From positions 1 through 64,000 of the forward strand of contig DKQT01000014.1 of NCBI GenBank assembly GCA_002471845.1: 64,000 nucleotides of DNA. The letters run 5' to 3'. Origin of the DNA: Fidelibacterota bacterium UBA7301 (GTDB lineage: Bacteria > Fidelibacterota > Marinisomatia > Marinisomatales > TCS55). The notes beneath the pieces are model-generated. The model was not told the DNA's origin. It did no database searches and was given only the letters and a program-made list of their open reading frames with translations. Shown here piece after piece: positions 43,494 through 51,636 of the stretch. The position numbers and the translations under genes were made by a program. Positions within the stretch are counted from its first letter, which is position 1; the number at the start of each line of letters is the position of its first letter.

Positions 43494-44045
43494 GTGATTC
43501 GGAAAACAATCACAATTGTAGGCATTATGGCAACGATGTTGCCGTTAATGCTTGTTGCCCAAAATAAAATTGGATTTGTTCAATCAGACCGTATTCGTGC
43601 GGAATATGAAGAATTCAAAGATGCGGAAGCCCAACTTCAGTTGGAGTACCGCCAAGTTAATGCACAGTATAACAAAATGGTCGTAGAACTCGATAGTATT
43701 AAACAGGCTTTTGATACTCAGCGTCTTATGAGTAGTCCTGATTGGCGTAAAGAAAAAGAAGCTGAAATTGCCGGACGTGAAAAAACCATTCAAAATTTTC
43801 AGGTGACAATGGTTGGTCCCGAAGGGGAATTATACCGCAGACAAGCCCAACTGGAATTTGATATTCTATCGAAAGTGAAAAGAGCCGTAGATAAGGTTGC
43901 GGCTGCCAAAAGTATCGACTTTATTATCGATGGATCAGTTGCATTGCTGTATGGTAATCCAACCCATGATTTGACCGATGATGTTTTATTTGAATTACGC
44001 AAATACAATGTTTCGGTTGAAAAAGATTCCGACAACGAAAAGTAA
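43494..44045 (+). CDS. OmpH/Skp family periplasmic chaperone
   Basis: A 183-residue Skp/OmpH-type chaperone for unfolded outer-membrane proteins. A signal peptide ends near LMLVAQ (residue 22), followed by KIGFVQSDRIRAEYEEFKDAEAQLQLEYRQVNAQYNKM, the typical start, a long charged coiled coil to about 130, and the C-terminal VDKVAAAKSIDFIIDGSVALLYGNPTHDLTDDV. The start is GTG with a perfect AGGAGG 7 bases upstream. Placement between bamA and lpxD is conserved in many diderms. Confidence 0.92.
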   Translation: MIRKTITIVGIMATMLPLMLVAQNKIGFVQSDRIRAEYEEFKDAEAQLQLEYRQVNAQYNKMVVELDSIKQAFDTQRLMSSPDWRKEKEAEIAGREKTIQNFQVTMVGPEGELYRRQAQLEFDILSKVKRAVDKVAAAKSIDFIIDGSVALLYGNPTHDLTDDVLFELRKYNVSVEKDSDNEK

Positions 44046-44054
44046 CTTCGGTCA

Positions 44055-45065
44055 TTGGCCACTTTAAAAGAACTGGCGGACATCGTGCAGGGCACAGTCG
44101 TTGGTAATGCTGGATTAAAAATTAATGGTATTTCCACAGTTCAGAATGGAAAACCTGGTACAATTACCTTTCTTGCCAACCCTAGATATTTCAAGTATGC
44201 TGAATTTACAAAGGCATCGGCTGTGATTGCATCTAATCAGGAACTTTTGGGTGACAGGGATGGCATTATAGCGGACAATCCGCAATTGGCGATGTCAAAG
44301 GTATTGGATTATTTTTCTCCCCAGTATCCCCTCCAGGTAGGAATCCACGCTTCAGCAATCATTGATTCGAGTGCAAAAGTGGGTAAAGGTGTATCCATTG
44401 GACCAAATACCATTGTAGAAAGTGATGTAATCATTGGCAACAACTCCATTATTGGGGCTAACAACGTTATTAGCGCAGAATCAGTAATTGGTAAAAATTC
44501 TGAGATTAAATCCAATGTTCATTTTTATTATGGCACTGTAATCGGTGACAGGTGTTTAATTCATTCCGGAGCCGTAATTGGTTCTGATGGATATGGATTT
44601 GTAAGTGAAAAAAATACCCATTTTAAGATCCCTCAAAATGGAAAGGTTGTTATTGGGAATGATGTAGAAATAGGTGCAAATTGTACGATAGACCGAGGGA
44701 CGATTGAAGACACAACCATTGGTGATATGTGTAAATTCGATAATAGTGTTCAAATTGCCCACAATGTTTCTATTGGAAAAGGTTGTTTACTAACGGCGCA
44801 TGTAACAATCGCCGGTAGCACAAAAATTGGAGAATTCTGCATATTCGGCGGTCAGGCAGGTGCAATTGACCATGTTACAATTGGAGATCGAGCGATCTTT
44901 GCCTGTTATACAGTGGCAATGAAGGATTTACCCGGTGGACAAATTTATTCTGGAGCACCAGCGCGGGAGATAAAAGAAAAGAACCGCCGGGACGCTGTTT
45001 ATGTGGAAATTAAGCAGTTGAAAGAACAACTCAAGCAATTAGAAGAAAAATTTGAAGTGATGTGA
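44055..45065 (+). CDS. lpxD: UDP-3-O-acylglucosamine N-acyltransferase
   Basis: A 336-residue LpxD, the third step of lipid A synthesis. The N-terminal uridine-binding domain has GISTVQNGKPGTITFLANPRY near 25-45. The left-handed beta-helix begins near 100 with hexapeptide repeats (IGPNTIVESDVIIGNNSIIGANNVI), and the catalytic-His region is IPQNGKVVIGNDVEIGANCTIDRG with VQIAHNVSIG near 233. A coiled coil at the C-terminus (IKQLKEQLKQLEEKFE) mediates trimer packing. The start is TTG at 44055, nine bases after the previous stop. lpxC-fabZ follows after three bases. Confidence 0.96.
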   Translation: MATLKELADIVQGTVVGNAGLKINGISTVQNGKPGTITFLANPRYFKYAEFTKASAVIASNQELLGDRDGIIADNPQLAMSKVLDYFSPQYPLQVGIHASAIIDSSAKVGKGVSIGPNTIVESDVIIGNNSIIGANNVISAESVIGKNSEIKSNVHFYYGTVIGDRCLIHSGAVIGSDGYGFVSEKNTHFKIPQNGKVVIGNDVEIGANCTIDRGTIEDTTIGDMCKFDNSVQIAHNVSIGKGCLLTAHVTIAGSTKIGEFCIFGGQAGAIDHVTIGDRAIFACYTVAMKDLPGGQIYSGAPAREIKEKNRRDAVYVEIKQLKEQLKQLEEKFEVM

Positions 45066-45068
45066 TAA

Positions 45069-46478
45069 ATGAGCTTCATAAAATTTCAGCGTACAATTAA
45101 TAGTGAAACATCGTGTGTGGGTGTTGGTCTTCATACAGGTGTTGAATCCACAATTACTTTTAAACCTGCACCCGAAGATTTTGGTATTCGATTCAAACGC
45201 ATGGATGTGGAAGGATGTCCAGAAATCCGTGCTGACATTGATCATGTTATAGATATTTCCCGTGGAACAACCATTGAAGAAAATGGCGTTCGAATCCACA
45301 CGGTTGAACATGCCTTGGCTGCCTGTGTCGGTCTTGGTCTTGATAATGTTCTCATTGAGTTAACTGAAAAAGAACCGCCGGTGATGGACGGAAGTTCCAT
45401 TGATTTTGTAGAAGCATTGCTCAAGGCAGGCATTTTTAAACAGGATGCACCGCGAAATTATCTTCATATAGATGAAGCAGTTGGATATACCGACTCTGGC
45501 CGAGGGGTTGATGTTCATATCATGCCTTCTGACCAGTTCCGTATTACCTTTATGATTGATTATAAATTTCGGTCTTTAGGTACCCAATTTACCACTATGG
45601 ATCAAGTGGAGAAAAATTTTGCAAAGGATATTGCACCTGCACGTACTTTTTGTTTTTTAAGTGAGGTTGAAACATTAAAGGAAGATGGTCTTATCCAAGG
45701 TGGAAATTTGGATAATGCGGTTGTTATTGTTGATAAAGAAATTGATCAGGCTGAAGCTGATAATCTCAAAAATCTGTTTGGGATAAAACAGGAAATCAGC
45801 TTGGGAGCTAATGGAATTTTAAATGGTAAAAAATTACGTTTTGATAATGAACCCGTCCGCCACAAAGCACTTGATTTAATCGGTGATTTAGCACTTTTAG
45901 GTATGCCGATTCTTGGTCATGTGATTGCATCAAAAAGCGGTCATGCAGCTAATGTTGAACTGGTGAAAAAGATCAAAAAAGTGTATGAAAAGAAAATTTT
46001 ACAACAGCGGTTCCCAAAAAAATCTGCTTCCAAGTTCATGTTTGATATTAATTCAATTCTGAATCTATTGCCCCATAGGTATCCTTTTGTTTTAGTGGAT
46101 AGAATTGTGGATATCACCCCGGGTGAAAAGTTGATAGCATATAAAAATGTAACTATCAATGAACCCTTTTTTCAGGGGCATTTCCCGAATCAACCGGTCA
46201 TGCCGGGTGTTTTGGTTTTAGAAGCTATGGCTCAGGCGGGCGCATTTTTAGTCCTTAATAGCATAGATGATCCCATGAAAAAGAATATGTTTTTTTCTGC
46301 TCTATCCGATTCAAAATTTCGGCACCCAATTATCCCCGGAGACCAACTTCGTCTTGAAATAGAATTGGCAAAGTTTCGACTTGGTACTGCTTTGCTTATA
46401 GGTAAAGGCTATGTTGGAGATAAATTGGTTGCGGAAGGCAAATTGAAAGCTACGGTGGTGGACCGGGCGGGAGCCTGA
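45069..46478 (+). CDS. lpxC: LpxC-FabZ fusion (lipid A deacetylase / dehydratase)
   Basis: A 469-residue fusion of two enzymes. Residues 1-310 are LpxC, the committed zinc deacetylase of lipid A: VGVGLHTG near 17, HTVEHALAACVGLGLDNVLIEL near 75 with the zinc His, and NEPVRHKALDLIGDLALLG near 260 with the other His/Asp ligands. Residues 320-469 are FabZ, a 3-hydroxyacyl-ACP dehydratase: LLPHRYPFVLVDRIVD near 335 with the catalytic His, and QGHFPNQPVMPGVLVLEAMAQAGA near 371 with the catalytic Glu. The fusion is known in Bacteroidota and other FCB bacteria. It may balance use of hydroxyacyl-ACP between membrane and lipid A synthesis. lpxA follows directly. Confidence 0.97.
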   Translation: MSFIKFQRTINSETSCVGVGLHTGVESTITFKPAPEDFGIRFKRMDVEGCPEIRADIDHVIDISRGTTIEENGVRIHTVEHALAACVGLGLDNVLIELTEKEPPVMDGSSIDFVEALLKAGIFKQDAPRNYLHIDEAVGYTDSGRGVDVHIMPSDQFRITFMIDYKFRSLGTQFTTMDQVEKNFAKDIAPARTFCFLSEVETLKEDGLIQGGNLDNAVVIVDKEIDQAEADNLKNLFGIKQEISLGANGILNGKKLRFDNEPVRHKALDLIGDLALLGMPILGHVIASKSGHAANVELVKKIKKVYEKKILQQRFPKKSASKFMFDINSILNLLPHRYPFVLVDRIVDITPGEKLIAYKNVTINEPFFQGHFPNQPVMPGVLVLEAMAQAGAFLVLNSIDDPMKKNMFFSALSDSKFRHPIIPGDQLRLEIELAKFRLGTALLIGKGYVGDKLVAEGKLKATVVDRAGA

Positions 46479-46482
46479 ATCC

Positions 46483-47250
46483 ATCGCCATTCACCCCACT
46501 TCAATTATCTCGGCCAAGGCCGAAATCGGTCAGAATATATCTATTGGCGCATATACTGTAATTGAGGAGGATGTCACCATTGGCGAGGGGACATCCATTG
46601 GAAATCACAACACAATCTGTAAGGGTACAACTATTGGGTCGGATTGTACTATATATCATAATTGTTCGATTGGAGAAGCACCCCAGGACCTAAAATATGA
46701 TGGTGAGGAAACACAAGCATTTATCGGTAACAATGTAATTATTCGTGAATCGGTAACTATTAATCGTGGTACAATTGCCTATGGTAGAACAAAAATCGGA
46801 AATAATGTATTATTAATGGCCTGTGCCCATGTTGCCCATGATTGTATCGTTGGGGATAATTCAATAATGGCTAATTTGGTTACTTTGGGCGGACATGTGG
46901 AACTGGGAGAATGGGTTAACCTGGGTGGCGGCGTATTGGTACACCAATTTACAAAAGTGGGATCCCATTCATTTGTAGGCGGCGGTTTTCGTGTCGTACA
47001 GGATATTCCTCCCTATATTATTGTTGCCGGGGAACCTCTGCGATTTAGCGGGATCAATAAAATTGGACTTCAAAGACGCGGATTTTCAGGTGAAACATGC
47101 GTTCTGATTAAAAAAGCGTATCGGGCCTATTTTATGTCAAAGATGAATCGTTCTGATGCATTGAAAAAAATAAAATCTGAATTACCAGCAACGGACGAAA
47201 TTAACGCTATCGTTGAATTCATCGAATCCAGCGAACGCGGTATTATTTAA
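46483..47250 (+). CDS. lpxA: UDP-N-acetylglucosamine acyltransferase, non-canonical start
   Basis: The full LpxA frame runs from just after the lpxC-fabZ stop. Reading from 46483 gives IAIHPTSIISAKAEIGQNIS, the normal LpxA start, then the beta-helix, GEAPQDLKYDGEETQAFIG, the catalytic segment MACAHVAHDCIVG, and the helical C-terminus GLQRRGFSGETCVLIKKAYRAYF. There is no ATG, GTG or TTG between the in-frame stop at 46444-46446 and the ATG at 46816, which would delete half of the enzyme. ATC at 46483, nine bases after GGGAG, is the best candidate start (about 255 residues, standard length); ATT at 46489 is the alternative. The first step of lipid A synthesis. Confidence 0.88.
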   Translation: MAIHPTSIISAKAEIGQNISIGAYTVIEEDVTIGEGTSIGNHNTICKGTTIGSDCTIYHNCSIGEAPQDLKYDGEETQAFIGNNVIIRESVTINRGTIAYGRTKIGNNVLLMACAHVAHDCIVGDNSIMANLVTLGGHVELGEWVNLGGGVLVHQFTKVGSHSFVGGGFRVVQDIPPYIIVAGEPLRFSGINKIGLQRRGFSGETCVLIKKAYRAYFMSKMNRSDALKKIKSELPATDEINAIVEFIESSERGII

Positions 47251-47276
47251 TTACAAATTTATCCGGGATTGGGGCG

Positions 47277-47930
47277 ATGCGATCTGCAACTTTCATTTTT
47301 TTCCTATCAATATCGTTTGGCCAATGGACGACTTTCAAACTGGACGAACTATCTGATTTAACCAAGGATTCCCCGGCCCTATTTCGATCTGCTGGATTTG
47401 CAACAACACACAATTACCCTATGGATATTACTGATGATAATCGGATTGCAATAGGCGCTTCTGTGCTGAAAGGGTTATCGACAAATGGTTTTCTTCCCGC
47501 CATTCAGGGCCAAATGAAAGTATCATGGAATTTATCAATTAGGGGCAGGATGGCGGCTTATTCTGCAAAAGAAGGGGCCGTACAGATGTATGGCTGGGGG
47601 TTGTCATTGAGGCCGGGGAAGGAAGATACACCATCCAAGTGGGTTGTTCATTTTGATTCCGGAAGGTTGAATGCTCACGGCGAATTGAAAGTATCCGCTT
47701 TGCAGGTCAGTGCTACTCGGAGTATTGTCTGGAAAAAATTTCCACTCTATTTTGGAATGGGAATGAATATTTTAAATGCAGAACCCAAATCAAAAGGGAA
47801 AGAAGAGTTTCAAACAAACTTTTTTTATGTTGGAACAACTACCTCATTTATGGGATTAATAGTGAAGCCCCAAATTAGGTTTGGTTCACAGTTTTCCATG
47901 TTTTCAATAAACATTGGAAGTACGTTTTAA
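47277..47930 (+). CDS. Small secreted beta-barrel-like protein
   Basis: A 217-residue protein with a signal peptide ending near SISFGQ (residue 15). The mature part has alternating-polarity strands with aromatic ends (RMAAYSAKEGAVQMYGWGLSLRP, FPLYFGMGMNILN, TNFFYVGTTTS) and finishes with FSINIGSTF, a terminal Phe typical of outer-membrane barrels. The early SAGFATTHNYPMDITDDNRIAIGASVL resembles the start of PorV/PorQ-like proteins with an N-terminal helix. It is placed between lpxA and dxr; I do not recognise a specific family. Confidence 0.65.
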   Translation: MRSATFIFFLSISFGQWTTFKLDELSDLTKDSPALFRSAGFATTHNYPMDITDDNRIAIGASVLKGLSTNGFLPAIQGQMKVSWNLSIRGRMAAYSAKEGAVQMYGWGLSLRPGKEDTPSKWVVHFDSGRLNAHGELKVSALQVSATRSIVWKKFPLYFGMGMNILNAEPKSKGKEEFQTNFFYVGTTTSFMGLIVKPQIRFGSQFSMFSINIGSTF

Positions 47931-47932
47931 TT

Positions 47933-49090
47933 ATGAAAAAAATATCCCTCCTCGGTTCTACAGGATCTATCGGCATCAATGCATTGAATGTGATTGATAA
48001 CTTGGGAGAAGAATTTGTTGTTTGTGCTTTGAGCGCCAACGAAAATGGAAAATTGCTTATTGAACAGGCAAAAAAGTATCGTCCCGATTCCGTGGTAATT
48101 GTTGATGAAAAAGTAGCGGACTTTGTAAAAAGTGAACTTCAGGGTCACGGCATATCAGTTTTTACCGGGCGTGAAGGACTGTTGGAACTCTCCAGCCGTA
48201 GTGATATGGATATCATGCTGAATGGACTGGTGGGATCTTCTGGAATGGCCCCTACCCTTAATGCGGTGCAAGCAGGAGTTAATGTGGCTTTAAGTAATAA
48301 GGAGAGCCTGGTGATGGCTGGGGATATCATTGAACGGGAAAAATTGAAATCCGGGGCTAAGGTATTTCCCGTGGACAGTGAACATTCTGCTATTTGGCAA
48401 TGCCTTGCTGGTGAATCCATGGATGATGTGGAACGGATCATACTCACGGGCAGCGGCGGCCCATTCCGCACTAGGGATTTGAATATATTCAAGGATGTAA
48501 CACCTGCCGATGCCCTGAAGCACCCTAACTGGGATATGGGGCGGAAAATCACCGTTGATTCCGCCACCATGATGAATAAAGGGCTGGAGGTGATCGAAAC
48601 ACGGTGGCTTTTTGGATTGGGTGCGGAAAAGATTGATATTGTTGTTCATCCCCAGTCCATTATCCATTCTATGGTGGAATTCAAGGATAAATCCGTTAAA
48701 GCGCAATTGGGGGTCCCCGATATGAAAGTGCCGATCCAATATGCCCTCACTTATCCCCGCCACGCGCCGGCCATGTGGGAAGCATTGGACCTGATAAAAA
48801 TTGGATCTCTTACCTTCGAAGCACCTGACCTTGAGCGTTTCCCCTGCATCGCCTTGGCTTATGATGCGTTGGAGCAGGGCGGCACCATGCCAGCCGTTCT
48901 TAACGTGACCAACGAAGAATCCGTTTACCGTTTTCTGGACGGGGAAATCGGTTTTATGGAAATCCATGAAATTATTGAAAAGGCCTGCGAGGCTCATGAA
49001 TGGCTTGAACATCCATCCCTGGAAGAAATATTAAATTTAGAAAAATGGGTAATGGATTTTGTAAAATCCTTTGAAAGCCGATATATTTAG
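47933..49090 (+). CDS. dxr: 1-deoxy-D-xylulose 5-phosphate reductoisomerase
   Basis: A 385-residue Dxr (IspC), the first committed step of the MEP pathway. The NADPH loop is LLGSTGSIGINALNVID near 4-20. ALSNKESLVMAG near 122, VFPVDSEHSAIWQCLAG near 144-160 with the metal-binding Asp and Glu, and TVDSATMMNKGLEVIETRWLFGLG near 205 form the active site. HPQSIIHSMVEFKDKSVKAQLGVPDMK near 236 is the catalytic lid. With ispD, ispF and ispE elsewhere in the window, much of the pathway is here. It is followed by rseP. Confidence 0.97.
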   Translation: MKKISLLGSTGSIGINALNVIDNLGEEFVVCALSANENGKLLIEQAKKYRPDSVVIVDEKVADFVKSELQGHGISVFTGREGLLELSSRSDMDIMLNGLVGSSGMAPTLNAVQAGVNVALSNKESLVMAGDIIEREKLKSGAKVFPVDSEHSAIWQCLAGESMDDVERIILTGSGGPFRTRDLNIFKDVTPADALKHPNWDMGRKITVDSATMMNKGLEVIETRWLFGLGAEKIDIVVHPQSIIHSMVEFKDKSVKAQLGVPDMKVPIQYALTYPRHAPAMWEALDLIKIGSLTFEAPDLERFPCIALAYDALEQGGTMPAVLNVTNEESVYRFLDGEIGFMEIHEIIEKACEAHEWLEHPSLEEILNLEKWVMDFVKSFESRYI

Positions 49091-49112
49091 GAATAAATAC
49101 GAATACATTGAA

Positions 49113-50282
49113 ATGACAACTTTAATTGCAACAATCATATTACTGGGGGTCCTGATCTTTATCCATGAACTGGGCCATTACCTGGCGGCCCGATCCATCA
49201 GTGTCCGGGTGGAACGGTTTGCCATCGGATACCCACCAAGGCTCATGACTTTTACTTCCGTCCCCGATGGATGGGATTTTCGTTTTTTCTTCTATAAGAA
49301 AAATGATGAAGGAAAACTGGCTTGGGGTCCTATCAAGACTAAATTCATTTCACGTCCCGGACGTAAAGGCAGCGGCACGGAATACTGTTTTGCCGTCATT
49401 CCTTTTGGCGGTTATGTAAAAGTGGCCGGCGTAATCGATGAAAGTATGGATGCCACTTTTGAGCATAAGCCCTATGAACTTATGATTAAACCCAAGTGGC
49501 AGCAGATCTGGTTCATGAGCGCCGGTGTAATCATGAATACCGTATTGGCCTTTTTTATTTTTACAGGATTGTCCAACTATAACGGTAAGCCGGTGATTTC
49601 ACAGGAACCGGTGATCAATGAGCTGCTCCCTGGGATGCCGGCGGATGTTTCCGGGCTAAAGTCCGGTGATGTGATTGTGGGGATAGATGGAAAAGCAATC
49701 TCAACTTGGGAAGATCTTACGGCTGAAATTCACCAAAGACCAAATCAGGGAATAAATATAGCCTATTTAAGAAACAGAAAAACGAATTCAGTTACTTTAG
49801 TAACCCATTTTCAGCTTAATCCTTCCAATGGTGATACAATTGGTGTAATTGGTATTTATCCAAAATATGAATATTATCCAGCGACATTTACTGAAAGCAT
49901 TGAAATGGGAGCTATGGCCACAGCCAGAGGATTTGGAATGATTGTCCTATCGATACGTATGCTAACATCAGGACAAGCATCTATTAAAGAACTAGGCGGC
50001 CCGATTATGATTGCTCAATTAGCCGGTGAAACAGCTAAAGCGGGTTGGATACCCTTTTTATCTCTTATGGCTCTAATCAGCTGTAATCTGGCTTTTTTAA
50101 ATGTTCTTCCTATACCTGGTTTGGATGGTGGTCACATTTTGATTACCTTGATTGAAGGAATCATCCGCCGGCCCTTGACAATTAAAATGCGAATGGCAAT
50201 TCAGCAAATTGGTATGGCCTTATTGTTGATGCTGATGATCACAGTTATAGTGAACGATGTGGGGCGACTATTCGGGAATTAA
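49113..50282 (+). CDS. rseP: Site-2 protease RseP family
   Basis: A 389-residue intramembrane metalloprotease. FIHELGHYLAAR near 16-27 is the zinc HExxH in the first helix, and NVLPIPGLDGGHILIT near 330 supplies the third ligand (Asp of LDGG). One PDZ domain is visible (NELLPGMPADVSGLKSGDVIVGIDGKAI near 170-197). GGYVKVAG near 102 is the membrane-reentrant loop region. It would cut anti-sigma factors or signal-peptide remnants. The frame is open upstream into dxr, but the ATG at 49113 gives the normal N-terminal helix. dxr-rseP linkage is common in bacteria. Confidence 0.95.
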   Translation: MTTLIATIILLGVLIFIHELGHYLAARSISVRVERFAIGYPPRLMTFTSVPDGWDFRFFFYKKNDEGKLAWGPIKTKFISRPGRKGSGTEYCFAVIPFGGYVKVAGVIDESMDATFEHKPYELMIKPKWQQIWFMSAGVIMNTVLAFFIFTGLSNYNGKPVISQEPVINELLPGMPADVSGLKSGDVIVGIDGKAISTWEDLTAEIHQRPNQGINIAYLRNRKTNSVTLVTHFQLNPSNGDTIGVIGIYPKYEYYPATFTESIEMGAMATARGFGMIVLSIRMLTSGQASIKELGGPIMIAQLAGETAKAGWIPFLSLMALISCNLAFLNVLPIPGLDGGHILITLIEGIIRRPLTIKMRMAIQQIGMALLLMLMITVIVNDVGRLFGN

Positions 50283-50296
50283 TGGAATTGTATTTA

Positions 50297-50322
50297 TAGG
50301 GTGTGCAGATCTGTGTACCCTA
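50297..50322. terminator. Hairpin between convergent genes
   Basis: TAGGGT pairs with ACCCTA, with the inner palindrome CAGATCTG, making a two-part stem. It lies between the convergent rseP and DUF3108 genes. On the + strand a T-rich stretch follows at distance (TTTT...CTTTTTT), so it may be a weak terminator for rseP. Confidence 0.5.
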
Positions 50323-50326
50323 CATT

Positions 50327-51031
50327 TTAACTAACTTTTTTCAACAGCAGGGTCATGGATCCAAATTTCATTTTTATATGAATTTTGACCGGCAGGCGTT
50401 TTTCATCGTCACTGAGCCATATCTGCATATCTCCGGAGTTTTTAAACAAGTTTTTTTTCTCTTTGAATGGGCGTACAACCTTACAGGCAAAAGTTCCAGC
50501 GGGTGAACTAATAACCTCTTTACCAGTCATCTGTAGATTATAATGAACAATTTTTCTACCCTCAAAGGAAGAAAATGACATAACCTCTTTTTCTTTTAGG
50601 GGAATTGTCCTTAGGTAATAAAACATAGAAAATGGGTCGCGGGCTTTAAAGTCAATTTTTACTTCTTTAGTTCCGGTTCGGGCAACAGATTTATCATAGT
50701 CAAAATGAACATCCACAGATTTTTTATATGATCCCTCGTTTATATTCTTTTTTAATCGATGGGTGAAAAATTCTTCCTTGTCCATCCAGATGTCAATTTG
50801 GTCACGAATTTTAAATATTCGACTGGCTAATCCCCTCGTTTGTGCCGAAAAGGATACATGGTAAGTCTCATTGCCGTTAATTTCTTCTATTCCAGAAACA
50901 TATAGCTCTGCCTGACCTACCGGGAATAAATTGAATTCAGCTGAATATTTCAAGGACTCTCCTGTTTTGAAAGGGACATCCTTAGAAAATGAAAAAGCTG
51001 CCAAAAAAAGTAAAATAAGGGGTTTTTTCAA
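50327..51031 (-). CDS. DUF3108 family secreted protein
   Basis: A 234-residue protein with a signal peptide (LILLFLAAFSFS, residues 5-16). The mature part starts VPFKTGESLKYSAEFNLFPVGQAELYV, typical of DUF3108, and has FKARDPFSMFYYLRTIPLK near 127 and the final block MQIWLSDDEKRLPVKIHIKMKFGSMTLLL. The family is a periplasmic beta-structure without known activity, often found in Bacteroidota and Proteobacteria. It overlaps the upstream YrdC-type gene by four bases, and that gene overlaps an LpxL-type gene, so the three form a leftward operon with an envelope theme. Confidence 0.85.
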   Translation of the reverse strand: MKKPLILLFLAAFSFSKDVPFKTGESLKYSAEFNLFPVGQAELYVSGIEEINGNETYHVSFSAQTRGLASRIFKIRDQIDIWMDKEEFFTHRLKKNINEGSYKKSVDVHFDYDKSVARTGTKEVKIDFKARDPFSMFYYLRTIPLKEKEVMSFSSFEGRKIVHYNLQMTGKEVISSPAGTFACKVVRPFKEKKNLFKNSGDMQIWLSDDEKRLPVKIHIKMKFGSMTLLLKKVS

Positions 51032-51636
51032 GTACGGATAACCTTCAACTTGGATTTTTCTAATTTATAAATTGTGGAACCGGTGGATTTGGGAAGGATT
51101 CCGTCATCAATTAACAAATCAAATTCTCCATTGAATTCAGCAATAATTTCATCGGGATCATTTAATGGTTCTTTTCCAGTTCTGTTTACAGATGTGGTAG
51201 TGATTGGGAATCCCAGTTTATCACATAGATTCGGGCCAAACGGATGGGCCGGGATTCGAATGCCTAAAGTACCGTCGTTTCCCATTAAAGAAGAATGGAC
51301 TATTTTTTCCTTTACGGGTAATATTATGGTAGTTGATCCCCGCAGATATTTTTTTATCATTTCCCAATCTTCGTAGGTGATATCCGACCATGAAAACACT
51401 GTTGTAGAATTTGGTGCTATGACACTAATGGGTGCTTTACGTCCCTTAATTTTATTCAGCCGTTTGATAGCAGATTCATTGCGGGCATCCACACCAAAAC
51501 CATAAAGTGTATCTGTCGGGTAAACTATAATGCCCCCAAAAAGGATAGCATTCCCCGCCGCCTGAATTATATGTTCAGAAGAAATCTTAATGCGGTCAGT
51601 GCTTTTTTGATTCACGCCTTTGCTTGCGTCTTCCAC
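51028..51636 (-). CDS. Sua5/YciO/YrdC family threonylcarbamoyl-AMP synthase
   Basis: A 202-residue YrdC-fold protein that should make threonylcarbamoyl-AMP for the t6A modification of tRNA. IIVYPTDTLYGFGVDARNESAIKRLNKIKGR near 36-66 is the family start, RKAPISVIAP holds the Lys-x-x-P block, and TLGIRIPAHPFGPNLCDKLGFPITTTSVNRTGKEP near 122-156 includes the SxNxSG-like site. DLLIDDGILPKSTGSTIYKL is the usual end. The C-terminal Sua5 domain is absent, so it is the short TsaC form. The first codons overlap the upstream acyltransferase gene by 25 bases, so the start may lie a little later. Confidence 0.92.
   Translation of the reverse strand: MEDASKGVNQKSTDRIKISSEHIIQAAGNAILFGGIIVYPTDTLYGFGVDARNESAIKRLNKIKGRKAPISVIAPNSTTVFSWSDITYEDWEMIKKYLRGSTTIILPVKEKIVHSSLMGNDGTLGIRIPAHPFGPNLCDKLGFPITTTSVNRTGKEPLNDPDEIIAEFNGEFDLLIDDGILPKSTGSTIYKLEKSKLKVIRT

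Noticed and set aside
46444..46490. Ribosomal frameshift producing an LpxC-FabZ-LpxA triple fusion
   Set aside because: FabZ ends at its normal length, no slippery heptamer is visible near the stop, and a Shine-Dalgarno-like GGGAG precedes a possible ATC start, so separate initiation is simpler.
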